A DNA stretch of 64,000 nt, taken from positions 4,581,066 through 4,645,065 of the forward strand of contig JAPTYO010000059.1 of NCBI GenBank assembly GCA_036873135.1, in the 5' to 3' direction. Below are positions 20,667 to 31,918 of this stretch, in pieces. A program made the position numbers and the translations under genes. Source of the stretch: Clarkia xantiana subsp. parviflora. Taxonomy: Eukaryota; Streptophyta; Magnoliopsida; Myrtales; Onagraceae. A model generated the notes under the pieces. The model did no database searches. It was not told where the DNA came from and worked only from the letters and a program-made list of their open reading frames with translations. Every line of letters begins with the position of its first letter. The stretch's first letter is position 1.

Positions 20667-21754
20667 TGATGGATATACGCCCAATTTGAACCCGTTGACT
20701 TCCGAATCGTTTTATTTTTATCATCCCGTTAATGATTGTAAATCGAAACTTCAACCCGAACACTTCGCGAGAACACCAACGGTCCGGACGAGGCCGAAGC
20801 GCTCGTCCGGCCGAGTCAAACTCACCTAGGTGAGGTTGGATGGCCACACCCGACCTCCCCTAGGGGAGATCGGGTGGACCAACCCGATCTCTCCTAGGAG
20901 AGATCGGGTCCACCAACCCGATCTCCCCTAAAGGAGATCGGGTCGGCCAACCCGATCTCCCCTAAGGGAGATCGGGTCGGCCAACCCGATCTCCCCTAGG
21001 GGGGATAGGGTTGGCCAACCCTATCCCCCCTAGGAGGGGTTGGGTGACCTCACCCAACCCCTACCCTTGGGGGTCGGATTTTCCTCCCCCCAAGGGCCCC
21101 GGCACCATCCTCGGACTCCCATACTCGGTTTATTTCCGCCAACCTTCTACGTATCCTAAGGTCTTAATTATGTACTTAAAGGTTAATTAACTGTGTTTAA
21201 AGGTTAACGATGTCATTAAGCCACCTTAATGACATTGTTGCCTATAAATACCCCACCTCCATTATTCATTTGATCATCTTGGCAAGTTGCATAATTTTGC
21301 TCTGACATCTCTCTAGCTTTATCTCTCTAAAACCGTACTGACTTAGGCATCGGAGAGGGTTCATCAGGCACCACCCCCCTCTGTGCCTGGTATTGCCCCT
21401 CTTGCAGGGTGGCAAGGAGAAGAGAGCCAAGGAAGTAGAAGAGCATAGAGCAGAAGGACAAGCCCCAGGGGGTAAGAAGTACAAGCCTCAGGGGTCAGAA
21501 GGAGAGAAGGAAAGGAGGTCAGAAGGAGAGAAGGAAAGGAGGTCAGAAGGAGAGAAGGAAAGGAAGTCAGAAGGAGAGAAGGAAAGGAGGTCAGAAGGAG
21601 AGAAGAGAATGACATATATCAGAATGACTACCCCAAGGGAGCAGAAGGGCATGGATCAGAACGACTAGCCCTAGGAACACTGAACCCGACATTTCATTAG
21701 TGGGAGATAAATTCTAGATTGACGACCCGTTGACCTAGACTTTATAACCTAACA
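20667..21754 (+). repeat. RT-4 5' LTR (1088 bp)
   Basis: Starts TGATGGATATACGCCC, ends CTAACA. U3 contains consecutive near-perfect palindromes of CCCGATCTCC...GGAGATCGGG type (20838-21075). An inverted repeat CGATGTCATTAAG/CTTAATGACATTG lies directly upstream of TATAAATA (21243-21250). GCATCGGAGAGGG precedes hairpin CAGGCAC/GTGCCTG (21365-21389) and CCCCTCTTGCAGG. The U5 side has five 24-bp units (GGTCAGAAGGAGAGAAGGAA type) at about 21495-21605. Confidence 0.92.
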
Positions 21755-21756
21755 CT

Positions 21757-21774
21757 TGGCGCCGTCCGTGGGCT
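21757..21774 (+). promoter_or_regulatory. RT-4 primer binding site
   Basis: TGGCGCCGTCCGTGGGCT, two bases after the LTR, one base different from the RT-3 site. An intact primer site fits an element that still moves in trans. Confidence 0.8.
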
Positions 21775-21805
21775 TCGAACAGAAAGCCTGGCAATAACAA
21801 GAGCG

Positions 21806-22737
21806 ATGACGAACAGCTTAGTATCTAGACATCACCGCCCACCTAGGGGCAATAGGCGAAGGAGACAGCCTATACCTCCAGCAAGGCAGCCTAACCCAGA
21901 GAAACTGCCTGCACACCCAGAGCCTCAGGTAGCCCCACAGGCACCCCTGCCTAACAAGCAGGGAGGATGACCTTCACGCCTAGCTGGCTAGGAGGCTTCC
22001 ACAGCTTCAACTCCATTGACTAGGAAGCCACAGGGAGAGGGGGAGCAACAGGGAGTGCCATCTCAATACACGGCACCTCCTGAGGGATACTACTATGAGG
22101 CGCAACCTCAAGGATATCCATATGGAATACTGACCCAAAGGAATGACAACCGCGCCCACACAACATACACACAGGGAGCGCCTTGGACGAGCTACTAGCT
22201 TACAGAGAGACCCTAAGGAATAGACAGGAAAGGCAACACCGACAGGAAGGAGAAGAAGCTCATGAAGAGGAGCAAATCCCAACGGAAGAACGCCACTCGC
22301 ACCCTCGAACAGGACAGCGAGGAGAACAAAGGAGAGACAACCAAAGGCCACACCCAGGGGGAAGGCAGCAATCTGTGCCTCTAAGGCAGCAACAGACACA
22401 ACAGGATGCCAGGGCATACACCCCTCTGGGGGCAGATACACAGGCAAGACCTCCAAGGAGGCATGAATTCAACCAAGTACCCCAACAGGGACATACACCG
22501 CACTAAGGGAGGACATACATGCCAGACCAACAAGGATATAGGAGTTCCAACATCTACCCTGGCAATGTACACATACAGTCCGTATCACCACAAACATGAC
22601 CAAGGGACATACCAAGGAAAGCTCAAAGGGAGGGACATAGTCCCAACAACACAACAAGGCAACCACCTACCCATGATACAGCACGACAGGTCCAAACCCC
22701 TCATGCATTACAACCCTTGGCACACATCCCCCTAGGA
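21806..22737 (+). pseudogene. RT-4 gag remnant
   Basis: ATG at 21806 follows the primer site. The frames show Gag-like pieces: a basic head (MTNSLVSRHHRPPRGNRRRR), then in another frame DELLAYRETLRNRQERQ at 22183, which matches LEELLAFRETLRNQ in RT-5 gag. The rest is Gln/Pro/His-rich low-complexity sequence split over frames with many stops. No Gag core and no product likely. Confidence 0.6.
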
Positions 22738-23713
22738 CAGGGGAGCAGTCGAAAAGACAAGAATTTGAACAGGGGACTCATAGAGTACCACACCATGTTA
22801 GTACATAGCTACTACAATGGGAAGTCTCATGGAGAAACATAGTGAAGTGAGATCACACATAGCGTACGTGAAGGATACACCTCCACCTAGTCCGCCTTGC
22901 AAGGATGCGACCTTATATTCCTCAAGTGGAAGGAATACACACAGACTACTGGAGGAAGACAGCTACATTACCAAGGAAGCAAGGGGTATCAACACCCCAC
23001 ACTCATATCCTTCCCATATCCTCTTATTTAATTTAACTGCATAACAAGTCAACTCCCTAAAAGGGGTATATTTTGATACTTGATATCAACATGTTTTCCA
23101 AGAAAGACCATACCGGACGCCTTCGGGCTCCGTGGTATATATATACACAGGTGGACCACTAGAAGAATCCGTAAAAGGCCGTCGCCGATCAAGGGATGCA
23201 CAAGAAACAGATTTCTCAATCTCAAAGGGCACCTATAAGGTCAAGTTTCTGAGAAAGATCACAAGATGGAAGGCTCACTTACAAAAATAAGTTGAGCACT
23301 CCCAACATCCTATAGAGGAACTACCATGAAGGTCACAAAGGATTACCCCTACTATAACCTTCCACTAAACATCCTAGGGCCAAGTCCGTCAAAGGATCCC
23401 AGCTGGCATTGGTATGCAAGGGGGGCACCAGTCACAACATGCCCTCCCCACTAACGCCCGTTAGAATAAGATGGGGTAGCCGCGAACTCACCCCTCCAAA
23501 AATGGAGGAAACCATATCACATGGGCAACGCCCACCATCAGAGGCAAACACCTCCAGCGGATATTTATGATTTCACAAAATAGCCAGGAGATACAACTAC
23601 ACCTAGTAAGCTCATCCCAGGTAATGGAATACACTTCCATCAAAAACGCTCAAGGACACCAAGCCTAGCAAAGGAAGAATGGTGACACCATCATCAAGCT
23701 TTTAAAAAGGGAT
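22738..23713 (+). other. RT-4 interior, non-coding
   Basis: No open frame of note. Contains a possible hairpin around 23109-23136 (ATACCGGA pairing with TCCGTGGTAT) that recurs in a changed form at 24071-24099. Confidence 0.5.
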
Positions 23714-23944
23714 ATGGAAAACATAGTATTTCCACACAATGATATATTAGTCATAAGAGAGGGAATCACCAACTTTGACATGAAGAGAACCATAGTGCAT
23801 GAAGGGAGTCCGTCAGACATCTACCATGACCAACCATTGATGATACTAGAGAAGAGTCAGGCATACCTAATACCAAAGGACCCCCTACTAGTAAAGGTGG
23901 TCAGAACATCAACACACCCATTAGGGACACGGCACTGCAAATGA
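23714..23944 (+). pseudogene. RT-4 protease remnant
   Basis: A 76-residue frame beginning MENIVFPHNDILVIRE and KRTIVHEGSPSDIY is recognisably the pre-protease linker and active-site region of RT-2 and RT-3 (PHNDALVI, KRILVDGGS). The catalytic Asp-Gly-Gly is lost (HEGS). It stops shortly after HPLG. This is the only pol trace I can see in RT-4. Confidence 0.65.
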
Positions 23945-25740
23945 AACAGGAATAAGGATGGAACACATATCCTTACAAGTATCCTTACAAGTATCCTTGC
24001 ATTTATCCTTGCAAAAATAAACTCTGTAGATAAAGAGGTTATCTAATAGATGACTATGTCTCTGTTCTCAAAATATGATCCTAACCCGGAGATCCTTGGA
24101 CTCCGTGTTATATATGCAATGAATAACATGTTCATCAAAGATAGGTACACGAAGATTCAAGACAGCGCCATAAAGATTAGGCGCATACCTCTACCAAGCA
24201 CAACACATTGGAGTGTTCGTAAACACTCCTTCGCCATCTCACAAGAAAGGAAGGCAACCAAGGATACAAGTCCTAATAGAATAAACATCGGTAGAAAATC
24301 CTGTCATTGAAGTCATGCACCAAGAGAGAAACTCTAAAGATGCAAGATTAGCAAAAGAGATAGTGCAACAACTAGAGTATGAAAAAGGAGATACATCTCC
24401 TATCAAGAGCCCTAGGGCAGGATAATAGTTCTACAAGATCAACCAAAGAAGAGCTCAAAAGCTTGGGGAGTAAGGTTTCAAGATCGACCTTCACACTAGA
24501 TGCACGTCCCGATCAACCACCTTGTCTGCAAATGATAAGACATTTGACTCTGGCATCCCATCAAGAGGAGAACCCCGATAAAAGGGGCACTAGAAAAATT
24601 ATCCCGCCTTTAAGGCCATACGCCGAATACATGATGAATGAAGGTTATGACAAAACAAAAAAGGAGGGACTTGTCAGCTCAACACACCTCAAACACGTAT
24701 ACGTACGCAATACAAATGCAGCCTCTAATGAAGCTATCCAGCAAGGAATAGCCAATACGGGGACAAACCCATGGAAAATCATGGAACATCACCTGCAAAC
24801 CTAGAGGAAGACATCCTTTTTAAGTTCAAGTCCTAATTCAAAGGAAGTCTATAATCAAGATTCAAGGTGGGAGGAGCATGACCAATGTGACACCCCATAA
24901 AGGCATTGAAGAATACTCCAATGTGAAGGAAAAGGCAAACCACACTAAGTGCCACAACACTCCAAGAAGATTATCACAGCCCGGTCAGACCCCCCCATGC
25001 ACGAGCAAAGAGCATGGATTAGATTGACTAGTCTGAAACACACCTACGAGATTCACAACTCAAGACACCATTCTATGAGAGAGCTTTTCAACCTAAAACA
25101 CAAAGAAGGGGGGAAAGAATTTACAAGCACCCCTAGGATACAAACACTGCCGCATCCTGGTTATCAAGAGAATGAAAATCACCCCCACCCACCCAAAGCA
25201 AAAGCTCTCCACCCAACCTCTAAAGATACATCCGACAAAGACATTATCCAAACCACGCCTATGACTGAAACAAGCAAGCACGAGAAGTAAATCCTACAAG
25301 GGACACTCATCGCATTCAAACAAGCAGACAAGGGAGCCCCGAGCATAAGAGGTACCCAACCAAGAAAATGAACGAGGGGCCTTCAGCGGCCAAATATGAA
25401 AGGCGGTATGACCACCAAGCAACTTGGGGGGCACCAAACGAATAAGTGCTTGGTAGTCCACCTAAGTGTAAAAGAAGAGATTAGTGGCAGAAGATCACAA
25501 GAACATGTAATACCACTTCTCCTAGAAGAGGTCACATAAGAGGAAAACATCCTCAACCCCATACGAACTCGTCCTAAGTTGGCAACACACAAACATCGCC
25601 CTCGAAAGGTGATCTCCCACATTGAAGAAAAAGCGTGGTAGCAGGCAATATCATAGAAGGAAAAGTCAAGTAAAGACTCGAAAAGCATACCAAAAACACA
25701 CCATACATGAGAAGGGACACAAGATATGGTAATATTATGA
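23945..25740 (+). other. RT-4 interior, non-coding, with a block shared with RT-5
   Basis: Frames are short and unrelated to pol. The stretch from about 25405 to 25620 (ACCAAGCAACTTGGGGGGCACC, then GTGCTTGG, later AACATCGCCCTCGAAAGG) clearly matches RT-5 at about 48685-48875. The block is thus conserved between two elements that have both lost pol. Confidence 0.6.
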
Positions 25741-26340
25741 GCCCTCCGGGAGCCAATCCCGCGAACACATTCGACGCCCCCAAGAGCGTATCTTGAGAGT
25801 AGTTCTAAAACTACGAACCTTGTGCCCTCCGGGAGCCAATCCCGCGAACACATTCGACGCCCCCAAGAGCGTATCTTGAGAGTAGTTCTAAAACTACGAA
25901 CCTTGTGCCCTCCGGGAGCCTATCCCGCGAACAGATTCGACGCCCCCAAGAGCGTATCTTGAGAGTAGTTTTTATACTACGACTTCGACGCCTCCAAGAG
26001 CGTATCTTGAGAGTAGTTCCAAAAACTACGAACTTCGACGCCCCCAGGAGCGTATCTTGAGAGTAGTGTTCATACTACGACCTTCGACGCCCCCAAGAGC
26101 GTATCTTGAGAGTAGTTTCTATACTACGACCTTCGACGCACCAAGAGCGTATCTTGAGAGTGGTTTCCAAAAACTACGAATTTCGACGCCCCCAGGAGCG
26201 TATATTGAGGTAGATTTGCAACCTACCAGATTCGACGCCCCCAAGAGCGTATCTTGAGGTAGAAAAAACACTACCAGATTCGACTCCCCCAAGAGCGTAT
26301 CTTGAGGTAGAATTCAAACTACCAGTTTCGACGCCAACCA
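25741..26340 (+). repeat. RT-4 hairpin array with CGACGCCCCCAAGAGCGTATCTTGA core
   Basis: Starts with two complete 83-bp units and a partial third (GCCCTCCGGGAGCC... at 25741, 25824 and 25907), then about 50-58-bp units. Each unit contains the core GACGCCCCCAAGAGCGTATC, then a small inverted repeat. The first seven stems are GTAGT/ACTAC (one with GTGGTT/AACTAC); the last three are GGTAG/CTACC. Loops vary freely. Confidence 0.8.
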
Positions 26341-26877
26341 GGAGCGTATCTTTGGTCTAACTTGTGCCCTCCGGGAGCCTATCCTGTGAAACGTTAAGTG
26401 CCCTCCGAGAGCCTGTCTCGTGAACAGTTTTCGACGCCAACCAGGAGCGTATCTTTGGTCTAACTTGTGCCCTCCGGGAGCCTATCCTGTGAAACGTTAA
26501 GTGCCCTCCGAGAGCCTGTCTCGTGAATAGTTTTCGACGCCAACCAGGAGCGTATCTTTGGTCTAACTTGTGCCCTCCGGGAGCCTATCCTGTGAAACGT
26601 TAAGTTCCCTCCGAGAGCCTGTCTCGTGAACAGTTTTTGACGCCAACCAGGAGCGTATCTTTGGTCTAACTTGTGCCCTCCGGGAGCCTATCCTGTGAAA
26701 CGTTAAGTGCCCTCCGAGAGCCTGTCTCGTGAACAGTTTTTCGACGCCAACCAGGAGCGTATCTTTGGTCTAACTTGCGCCCTCCGGGAGCCTATCCAGT
26801 GAAACGTTAAGTGCCCTCCGAGAGCCTGTCTCGTGAACAGATTCGACGCCCACCAAGAGCGTATCTTTGGTCTAACA
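26331..26877 (+). repeat. RT-4 103-bp tandem repeat
   Basis: Five to six copies of a unit containing CGACGCCAACCAGGAGCGTA, CCCTCCGGGAGCCTATCC and CCCTCCGAGAGCCTGTCTCG. Starts at 26331, 26434 and 26537 fix the period at 103. It is derived from the same modules as the array before it. Confidence 0.85.
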
Positions 26878-27522
26878 GTACCATATATACCATTTAAAGG
26901 GTATCAGAAGAGATCATCGCACCATACTGAGAAGGATTCCATGAGAAAACAATTGCAAAGTAAAGTTGTATAAAGAACACATAATGTTTTTTCTTGATGA
27001 GATAGCAGGTATGATGTGAAGAGAAGCACAAAAGAAAGATAAGGAAAGGAAAGCATATACAAAGGAAAAGTCCATGACCAAAGGATCATACACAGAAGCA
27101 CAAGAGGTTATCATGAAAAGTAGCGAGTTATCCTACCATCCATAGCACAAGTCAAGAGAAGTATCTCAAAGGAACCCAACACCACCAAGGAGGATAGCAA
27201 AGACATGAAATCCAAAGTTCAAGACTCTCAAAATAAACTCGACCCATCAAGAAGAGAATTGCCTCACAAGCCGCACAAATCAACCTCTGACACACGTTAT
27301 TGTCTTGCATGTCGCCCTCGCGTGACCTATGCTCGTATCAGACTTGAACATCGTCAAGCACAACTCATGAAGGAGACATCTAAAGAGCATAAAGGATACA
27401 ACATCCGACAAGACGAGACATCGGGACCTAACCCAACAAACATAGCCTAAGCAAAAGGCAACTATAGCAATGAAGGCTCTCCAATGAGAAAGGAATACTA
27501 AAGCACAACTCCATACATCGTG

Positions 27523-27728
27523 ATGTGGCTATCATGTCCACATACACTGAAGTGGCTATCATGTCCACATATCTTGAAGTGGCTATCATGTCCACATACC
27601 TTGAAGTGGCTATCATGTCCACATACCCTGAACTGGCTATCATGTCCACACACTACAGAAGGGCTATCACTCCGACACATCACGAAGTGGCTATCACGTC
27701 CACATACCCCGAAGTGATTATCATGGCA
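27523..27728 (+). repeat. RT-4 27-bp tandem repeat
   Basis: Seven to eight copies of GTGGCTATCATGTCCACATA plus seven variable bases. Open in several frames on both strands because 27 is a multiple of three; the resulting frames are not evidence of a gene. Confidence 0.85.
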
Positions 27729-28040
27729 GCACATCATAAAACATCTGTCAAAGACATGCATTGTAAAGACACCATCCCGACCACGAACATCAAAAGGCTA
27801 CGCCAAGCCTTAGGAGGAGGTTCAAGAAAAAGGGAGAAACAACACTCTTCATACGCTCATGAAAGGTAGGCACTTATATTTCAACCCACTGGGGGATACT
27901 AGGTAGGAGACGTCCTCATTATGAAGACAACCTCCATATCTCATGAAATCAACCATGAAGCAAAGAATCACCACAAGCACTATTGAGGGCATATAACAAA
28001 ACGATCCCCACAACGATCACAACTACGATACTAGTAAAGG

Positions 28041-28740
28041 CTAACTCAAGAACAGTCTCCACCGAACTCCCAAGTAAGAATTCGCTATCTTAATCAGAGC
28101 CATGGCAAGAGAAAGGAACCTCAACGAAAGGCGATGATCACACCCATCACCAAAAGAAAAATTTTCAACGCACGGGTTAATAACATAACCCATAGGAAAG
28201 CCAAAGACACCTTCGAAAGTCGTCAAATCTACATGAAGATGAAATGAACCTGAGTCTCGGTCCCTCGGCTGGGGGGCAGAGGATAGAGAAGAGACATCAA
28301 GACCTATGATCACCCCATCGCCAGCCACAGGTTGTTTCCTTTTGTCAAGCAAAGAGGGCGCCTCTTCAACCACTACCTCCTTATCATGGGAGGGAGTCAG
28401 CAAGGGGGCACTTGAAGGAGAGCCTCTCGCGGTTTCCTTCTCCTTGGCAGCTGAGGGCCCGACCTCAGAGTCAGGTTTCCGCGCCTTGGATTTAGATTGA
28501 CTTGAACTCTCACCAACCACAAGAACCATTCGGTAACCAGGGAAGAACGCTCTAACAACAAGAAGGAAGCAGCATGAGAACAATCATAAATATATCACAA
28601 AGAAAAGAGAAGGGAAAAAGAACATACTGGAAGCATTAGCAGCCATCCCTGACTTAGAAAATTTCTTGGCCTGATAAGCAGAACTAGAGGGTTCTTCCCT
28701 CTCATCCGATTCAACGGTCTCCCTGTCTGAAGAAGAAAGC
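28041..28740 (-). pseudogene. RT-4 remnant of an antisense gene
   Basis: On the minus strand a frame holds a Ser/Lys-rich basic segment (VGESSSQSKSKARKPDSEVG, later SLLDKRKQP) that resembles in style the linker exon of the RT-3 antisense gene (SRDKRKQ). Upstream on the same strand, another open piece (about 28620-28740) reads ETVESDEREEPSSSAYQAKK before a stop or splice. Exon borders could not be joined, and no N-terminal domain was found. Probably a decayed counterpart in the same position and orientation as in RT-3. Confidence 0.4.
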
Positions 28741-29897
28741 TTCCCAAAAGTGAGTCATCTATACGAGCAACCAATGCAAAGATCGACCCTTACTCATGGA
28801 GGGGCGAGATACGCCTACTACGGGGGCAACCTTAACACCAAGGGAAGAGGGTGAACTTTTAGTTTCCCCAAATGGAGCAACGCTCCAGCACATCCGAAGG
28901 AAGGGTCAACCCTTAACACATGTCAATAGACCCCTTCGCTCGCGGCGGTAAGAAGAAAGCTTGTAAGCTTTTTCACCCTCACTTTTATGGGGAACAAATT
29001 GCAGGGTAAAGGTCAAGAGCTATACACACGCTCCAACGAATGAAAGAAAAATGTTACACATGCCGAAGGTCGAGGTTAATGGACAATGCCCACGCTAGTA
29101 CGAGGAAGGCGGAACGTTGTGTCCCATTGAGTGGCAGAGTTCTCACCCTCAGGTAAAGGAGAGGTCTATACTCTCACCTTTGCACTTATGCTCATATTCA
29201 TGATTAACATCTACAGGTACATCAATGTCATCACTCATGCTTATACTCACAACCCGTCCATACATACTTACATGTTCATGCTTGCACTCATATGCATGCC
29301 CACGTACACACTCCCATGTGTTCAAACATTTAGACATCCATGCACATGGCCGCCATATATTTATGCATACATTCATGACTACAATCGCAGCATGTCTATA
29401 CTCACTCCCATCCTTATGTTCCTACTTGCATGTAGGCTAGTACACATCCTCATGTTCATGATATGTCCATGTTCACTCCTAGATAACATCCTATGGGTAT
29501 TTTTTTTAAGCATCCCATACTTAGAAAAAATTTTGGGCCAAAATTAAATTTTTCTCTACTTAGGCAAAATCCCGGCATGAAATTGAAGTATGAATCACTT
29601 AGCCATATTCGTATTGCATCCCTATGCAAGTGTGTATTTTTCGAAGTATACGCCCGTAGCAAAGATAGATTTATTACTCCCACCTCAGACGGACGCGTGC
29701 TTAGACACACGTTCGTGCTACTCTGACGTTTACAATTCCTCTATCTCATAAGGCAGGGGGCAGAGTCAGAGGCACGCATCCATGGGTAAGCAAGCATTCA
29801 GACAGGAAGGTAAAATCCCGGTTTCAAATTGCGCGTGTCATACCATCCTAAAATATAGTCAATCAAGGGTCAGGCCATTGGTTGACTCGGGGGCATG
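28741..29897 (+). other. RT-4 3' non-coding region, PPT and abutting hairpin
   Basis: No gene seen; the open frame at 29131-29547 shows no family features. The end holds hairpin arms AGTCAATCAA (29857-29866) and TTGGTTGACT (29878-29887, one G-T pair). They directly precede the polypurine tract CGGGGGCATG (29888-29897). Confidence 0.65.
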
Positions 29898-30893
29898 TGA
29901 TGGATATACGCCCAATTTGAACCCGTTGACTTCCGAATCGTTTTATTTTTATCATCCCGTTAATGATTGTAAATCGAAACTTCAACCCGAACACTTCGCG
30001 AGAACACCAACGGTCCGGACGAGGCCGAAGCGCTCGTCCGGCCGAGTCAAACTCACCTAGGTGAGGTTGGGTGGCCACACCCGACCTCCCCTAGGGGAGA
30101 TCGGGTGGACCAACCCGATCTCTCCTAGGAGAGATCGGGTCCACCAACCCGATCTCCCCTAGGGGGGATAGGGTTGGCCAACCCTATCCCCCCTAGGAGG
30201 GGTTGGGTGACCTCACCCAACCCCTACCCTTGGGGGTCGGATTTTCCTCCCCCCAAGGGCCCCGGCACCATCCTCGGACTCCCATACTCGGTTTATTTCC
30301 GCCAACCTTCTCCGTATCCTAAGGTCTTAATTATGTACTTAAAGGTTAATTAACTGTGTTTAAAGGTTAACGATGTCATTAAGCCACCTTAATGACATCG
30401 TTGCCTATAAATACCCCACCTCCATTATTCATTTGATCATCTTGGCAAGTTGCATAATTTTGCTCTGACATCTCTCTAGCTTTATCTCTCTAAAACCGTA
30501 CTGACTTAGGCATCGGAGAGGGTTCATCAGGCACCACCCCCCTCTGTGCCTGGTATTGCCCCTCTTGCAGGGTGGCAAGGAGAAGAGAGCCAAGGAAGCA
30601 GAAGAGCATAGAGCAGAAGGACAAGCCCCAGGGGGTAAGAAGTACAAGCCTCAGGGGTCAGAAGGAGAGAAGGAAAGGAGGTCAGAAGGAGAGAAGGAAA
30701 GGAAGTCAGAAGGAGAGAAGGAAAGGAGGTCAGAAGGAGAGAAGAGAATGACATATATCAGAATGACTACCCCAAGGGAGCAGAAGGGCATGGATCAGAA
30801 CGACTAGCCCTAGGAACACTGAACCCGACATTTCATTAGTGGGAGATAAATTCTAGATTGACGACCCGTTGACCTAGACTTTATAACCTAACA
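29898..30893 (+). repeat. RT-4 3' LTR (996 bp)
   Basis: Same ends as 20667-21754. It is shorter by about 66 bp (two palindromic units of the U3 array) and by one 24-bp unit of the U5 repeat. Otherwise there are about four substitutions. Length differences therefore come from repeat slippage, not age. Confidence 0.92.
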
Positions 30894-30898
30894 CGCAC

Positions 30899-31918
30899 GA
30901 AGGAGCTCGTGCGTTAATCCGCAAAGCCTTGAACTTGGGCTACTATTGGCCAACAATGAGAGCTCAAGCAACAAGCATGGTGACAGAATGCGAAGCATGT
31001 CAGCTATATTCAAGGAACATCACAGCTCCAGCAGCTGAATTAAACCCAATTTCAAGCGCATGGCCATTCGCACAATGGGGCATTGACTTGATCGGTCTAC
31101 TCCCAAAATCGAAGGGCCAAGCAAAATTCATAGTCGTCGCAATTGACTACTTCTCAAAGTGGATTGAGGCTAAGCCACTGGCACGCATCACAGACACACA
31201 AATCATGGATTTCATCCGAAACTACATAGTGGCTCGCTACGGTGTCCCGAAGATACTCATTAGCGACAACGGTGCCCAATTCAGAAGTGGAAATATGCAA
31301 AATTTCTGCAAACGTCTCAAGATAGACCACCGTTTTGCATCAGTGCATCACGCACAGACAAACGGCCAGGTCGAGTCAGCAAACAAGATAGTCCTGGACG
31401 GACTAAAAAAGAGAGTCCATGCTCTGAAAGGAGGTTGGGTGGACCAGCTAAGCAGTATTTTATGGGCTGTGCGCACAACACCCAAAGAATCAACAGATGA
31501 AACACCCTTCAGCCTAGTCTATGGAACCGAGGCAGTGGCACCTATCGAAATCGCCGTCTCTTCATACAGAACGACGCATTTTGACCCCCAAACCAATGAG
31601 GAAGAAAGACGCCTCGACCTTCAGTTAACAGGCGAACAAAGATGGAAATCAGAACAAGTTCAAGCAAAGATGCGCCTAGCCACATCCAGATACTACAACA
31701 GAAAGGTCAAGGCGCGACAATTCCATGTGGGAGAAATGGTATGGAGAAGAAACGAATTCTCACACCTGGACCAAATCAACAAGATGTCCCCCAAGTGGGA
31801 AGGCCCCTACAAGATAGTAGCAGTCCCATACATTAATGCATACCGCATCCAAGATGTTGACGGGAACGAATTGCCTAACACTTTCAGCGGGGGACACTTG
31901 AAGAAATTCCATGCATAA
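30899..31918 (+). pseudogene. RT-3 integrase, continuation after RT-4
   Basis: The frame resumes with GARALIRKALNLGYYWPTM and is open to the TAA at 31916-31918. It shows the zinc-domain cysteines (CEACQ), the catalytic acids in GIDLIGL, ISDNGAQF and GQVESANK, and the C-terminal GEMVWRRNEFSH and SPKWEGPYKIV, ending HLKKFHA. The integrase fold is complete from the first cysteine pair on. However, its zinc-domain histidines lie across the RT-4 insertion, and there is no promoter or start, so it is not expressed as such. Confidence 0.9.

Larger units (their letters stand above)
20667..30893 (+). mobile_element. RT-4: young non-autonomous Ty3/gypsy-derived element inside RT-3 pol
   Basis: LTRs (20667-21754 and 29898-30893) with a perfect target duplication CGCAC (20662-20666 and 30894-30898). 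After its removal the RT-3 integrase frame rejoins. Outside two size differences in internal repeats, I count only about four substitutions between the LTRs (0.4%). Yet the 8.1-kb interior has only scraps of gag, protease and an antisense gene, and no RT, RNase H or integrase that I can find. It was therefore probably already non-coding when it inserted and was moved by proteins supplied in trans. Confidence 0.9.

Noticed and set aside
21393..21668. Open frame with an eight-residue repeat (EGEKERRS), present in both RT-4 LTRs
   Set aside because: It lies in the LTR and is produced by a 24-bp tandem repeat whose length is a multiple of three; unit number differs between the two LTRs.
29131..29547. 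138-residue hydrophobic open frame in RT-4
   Set aside because: No start context, no domain, CAT/CAC-rich repeats, and the opposite strand is open too; more likely chance.
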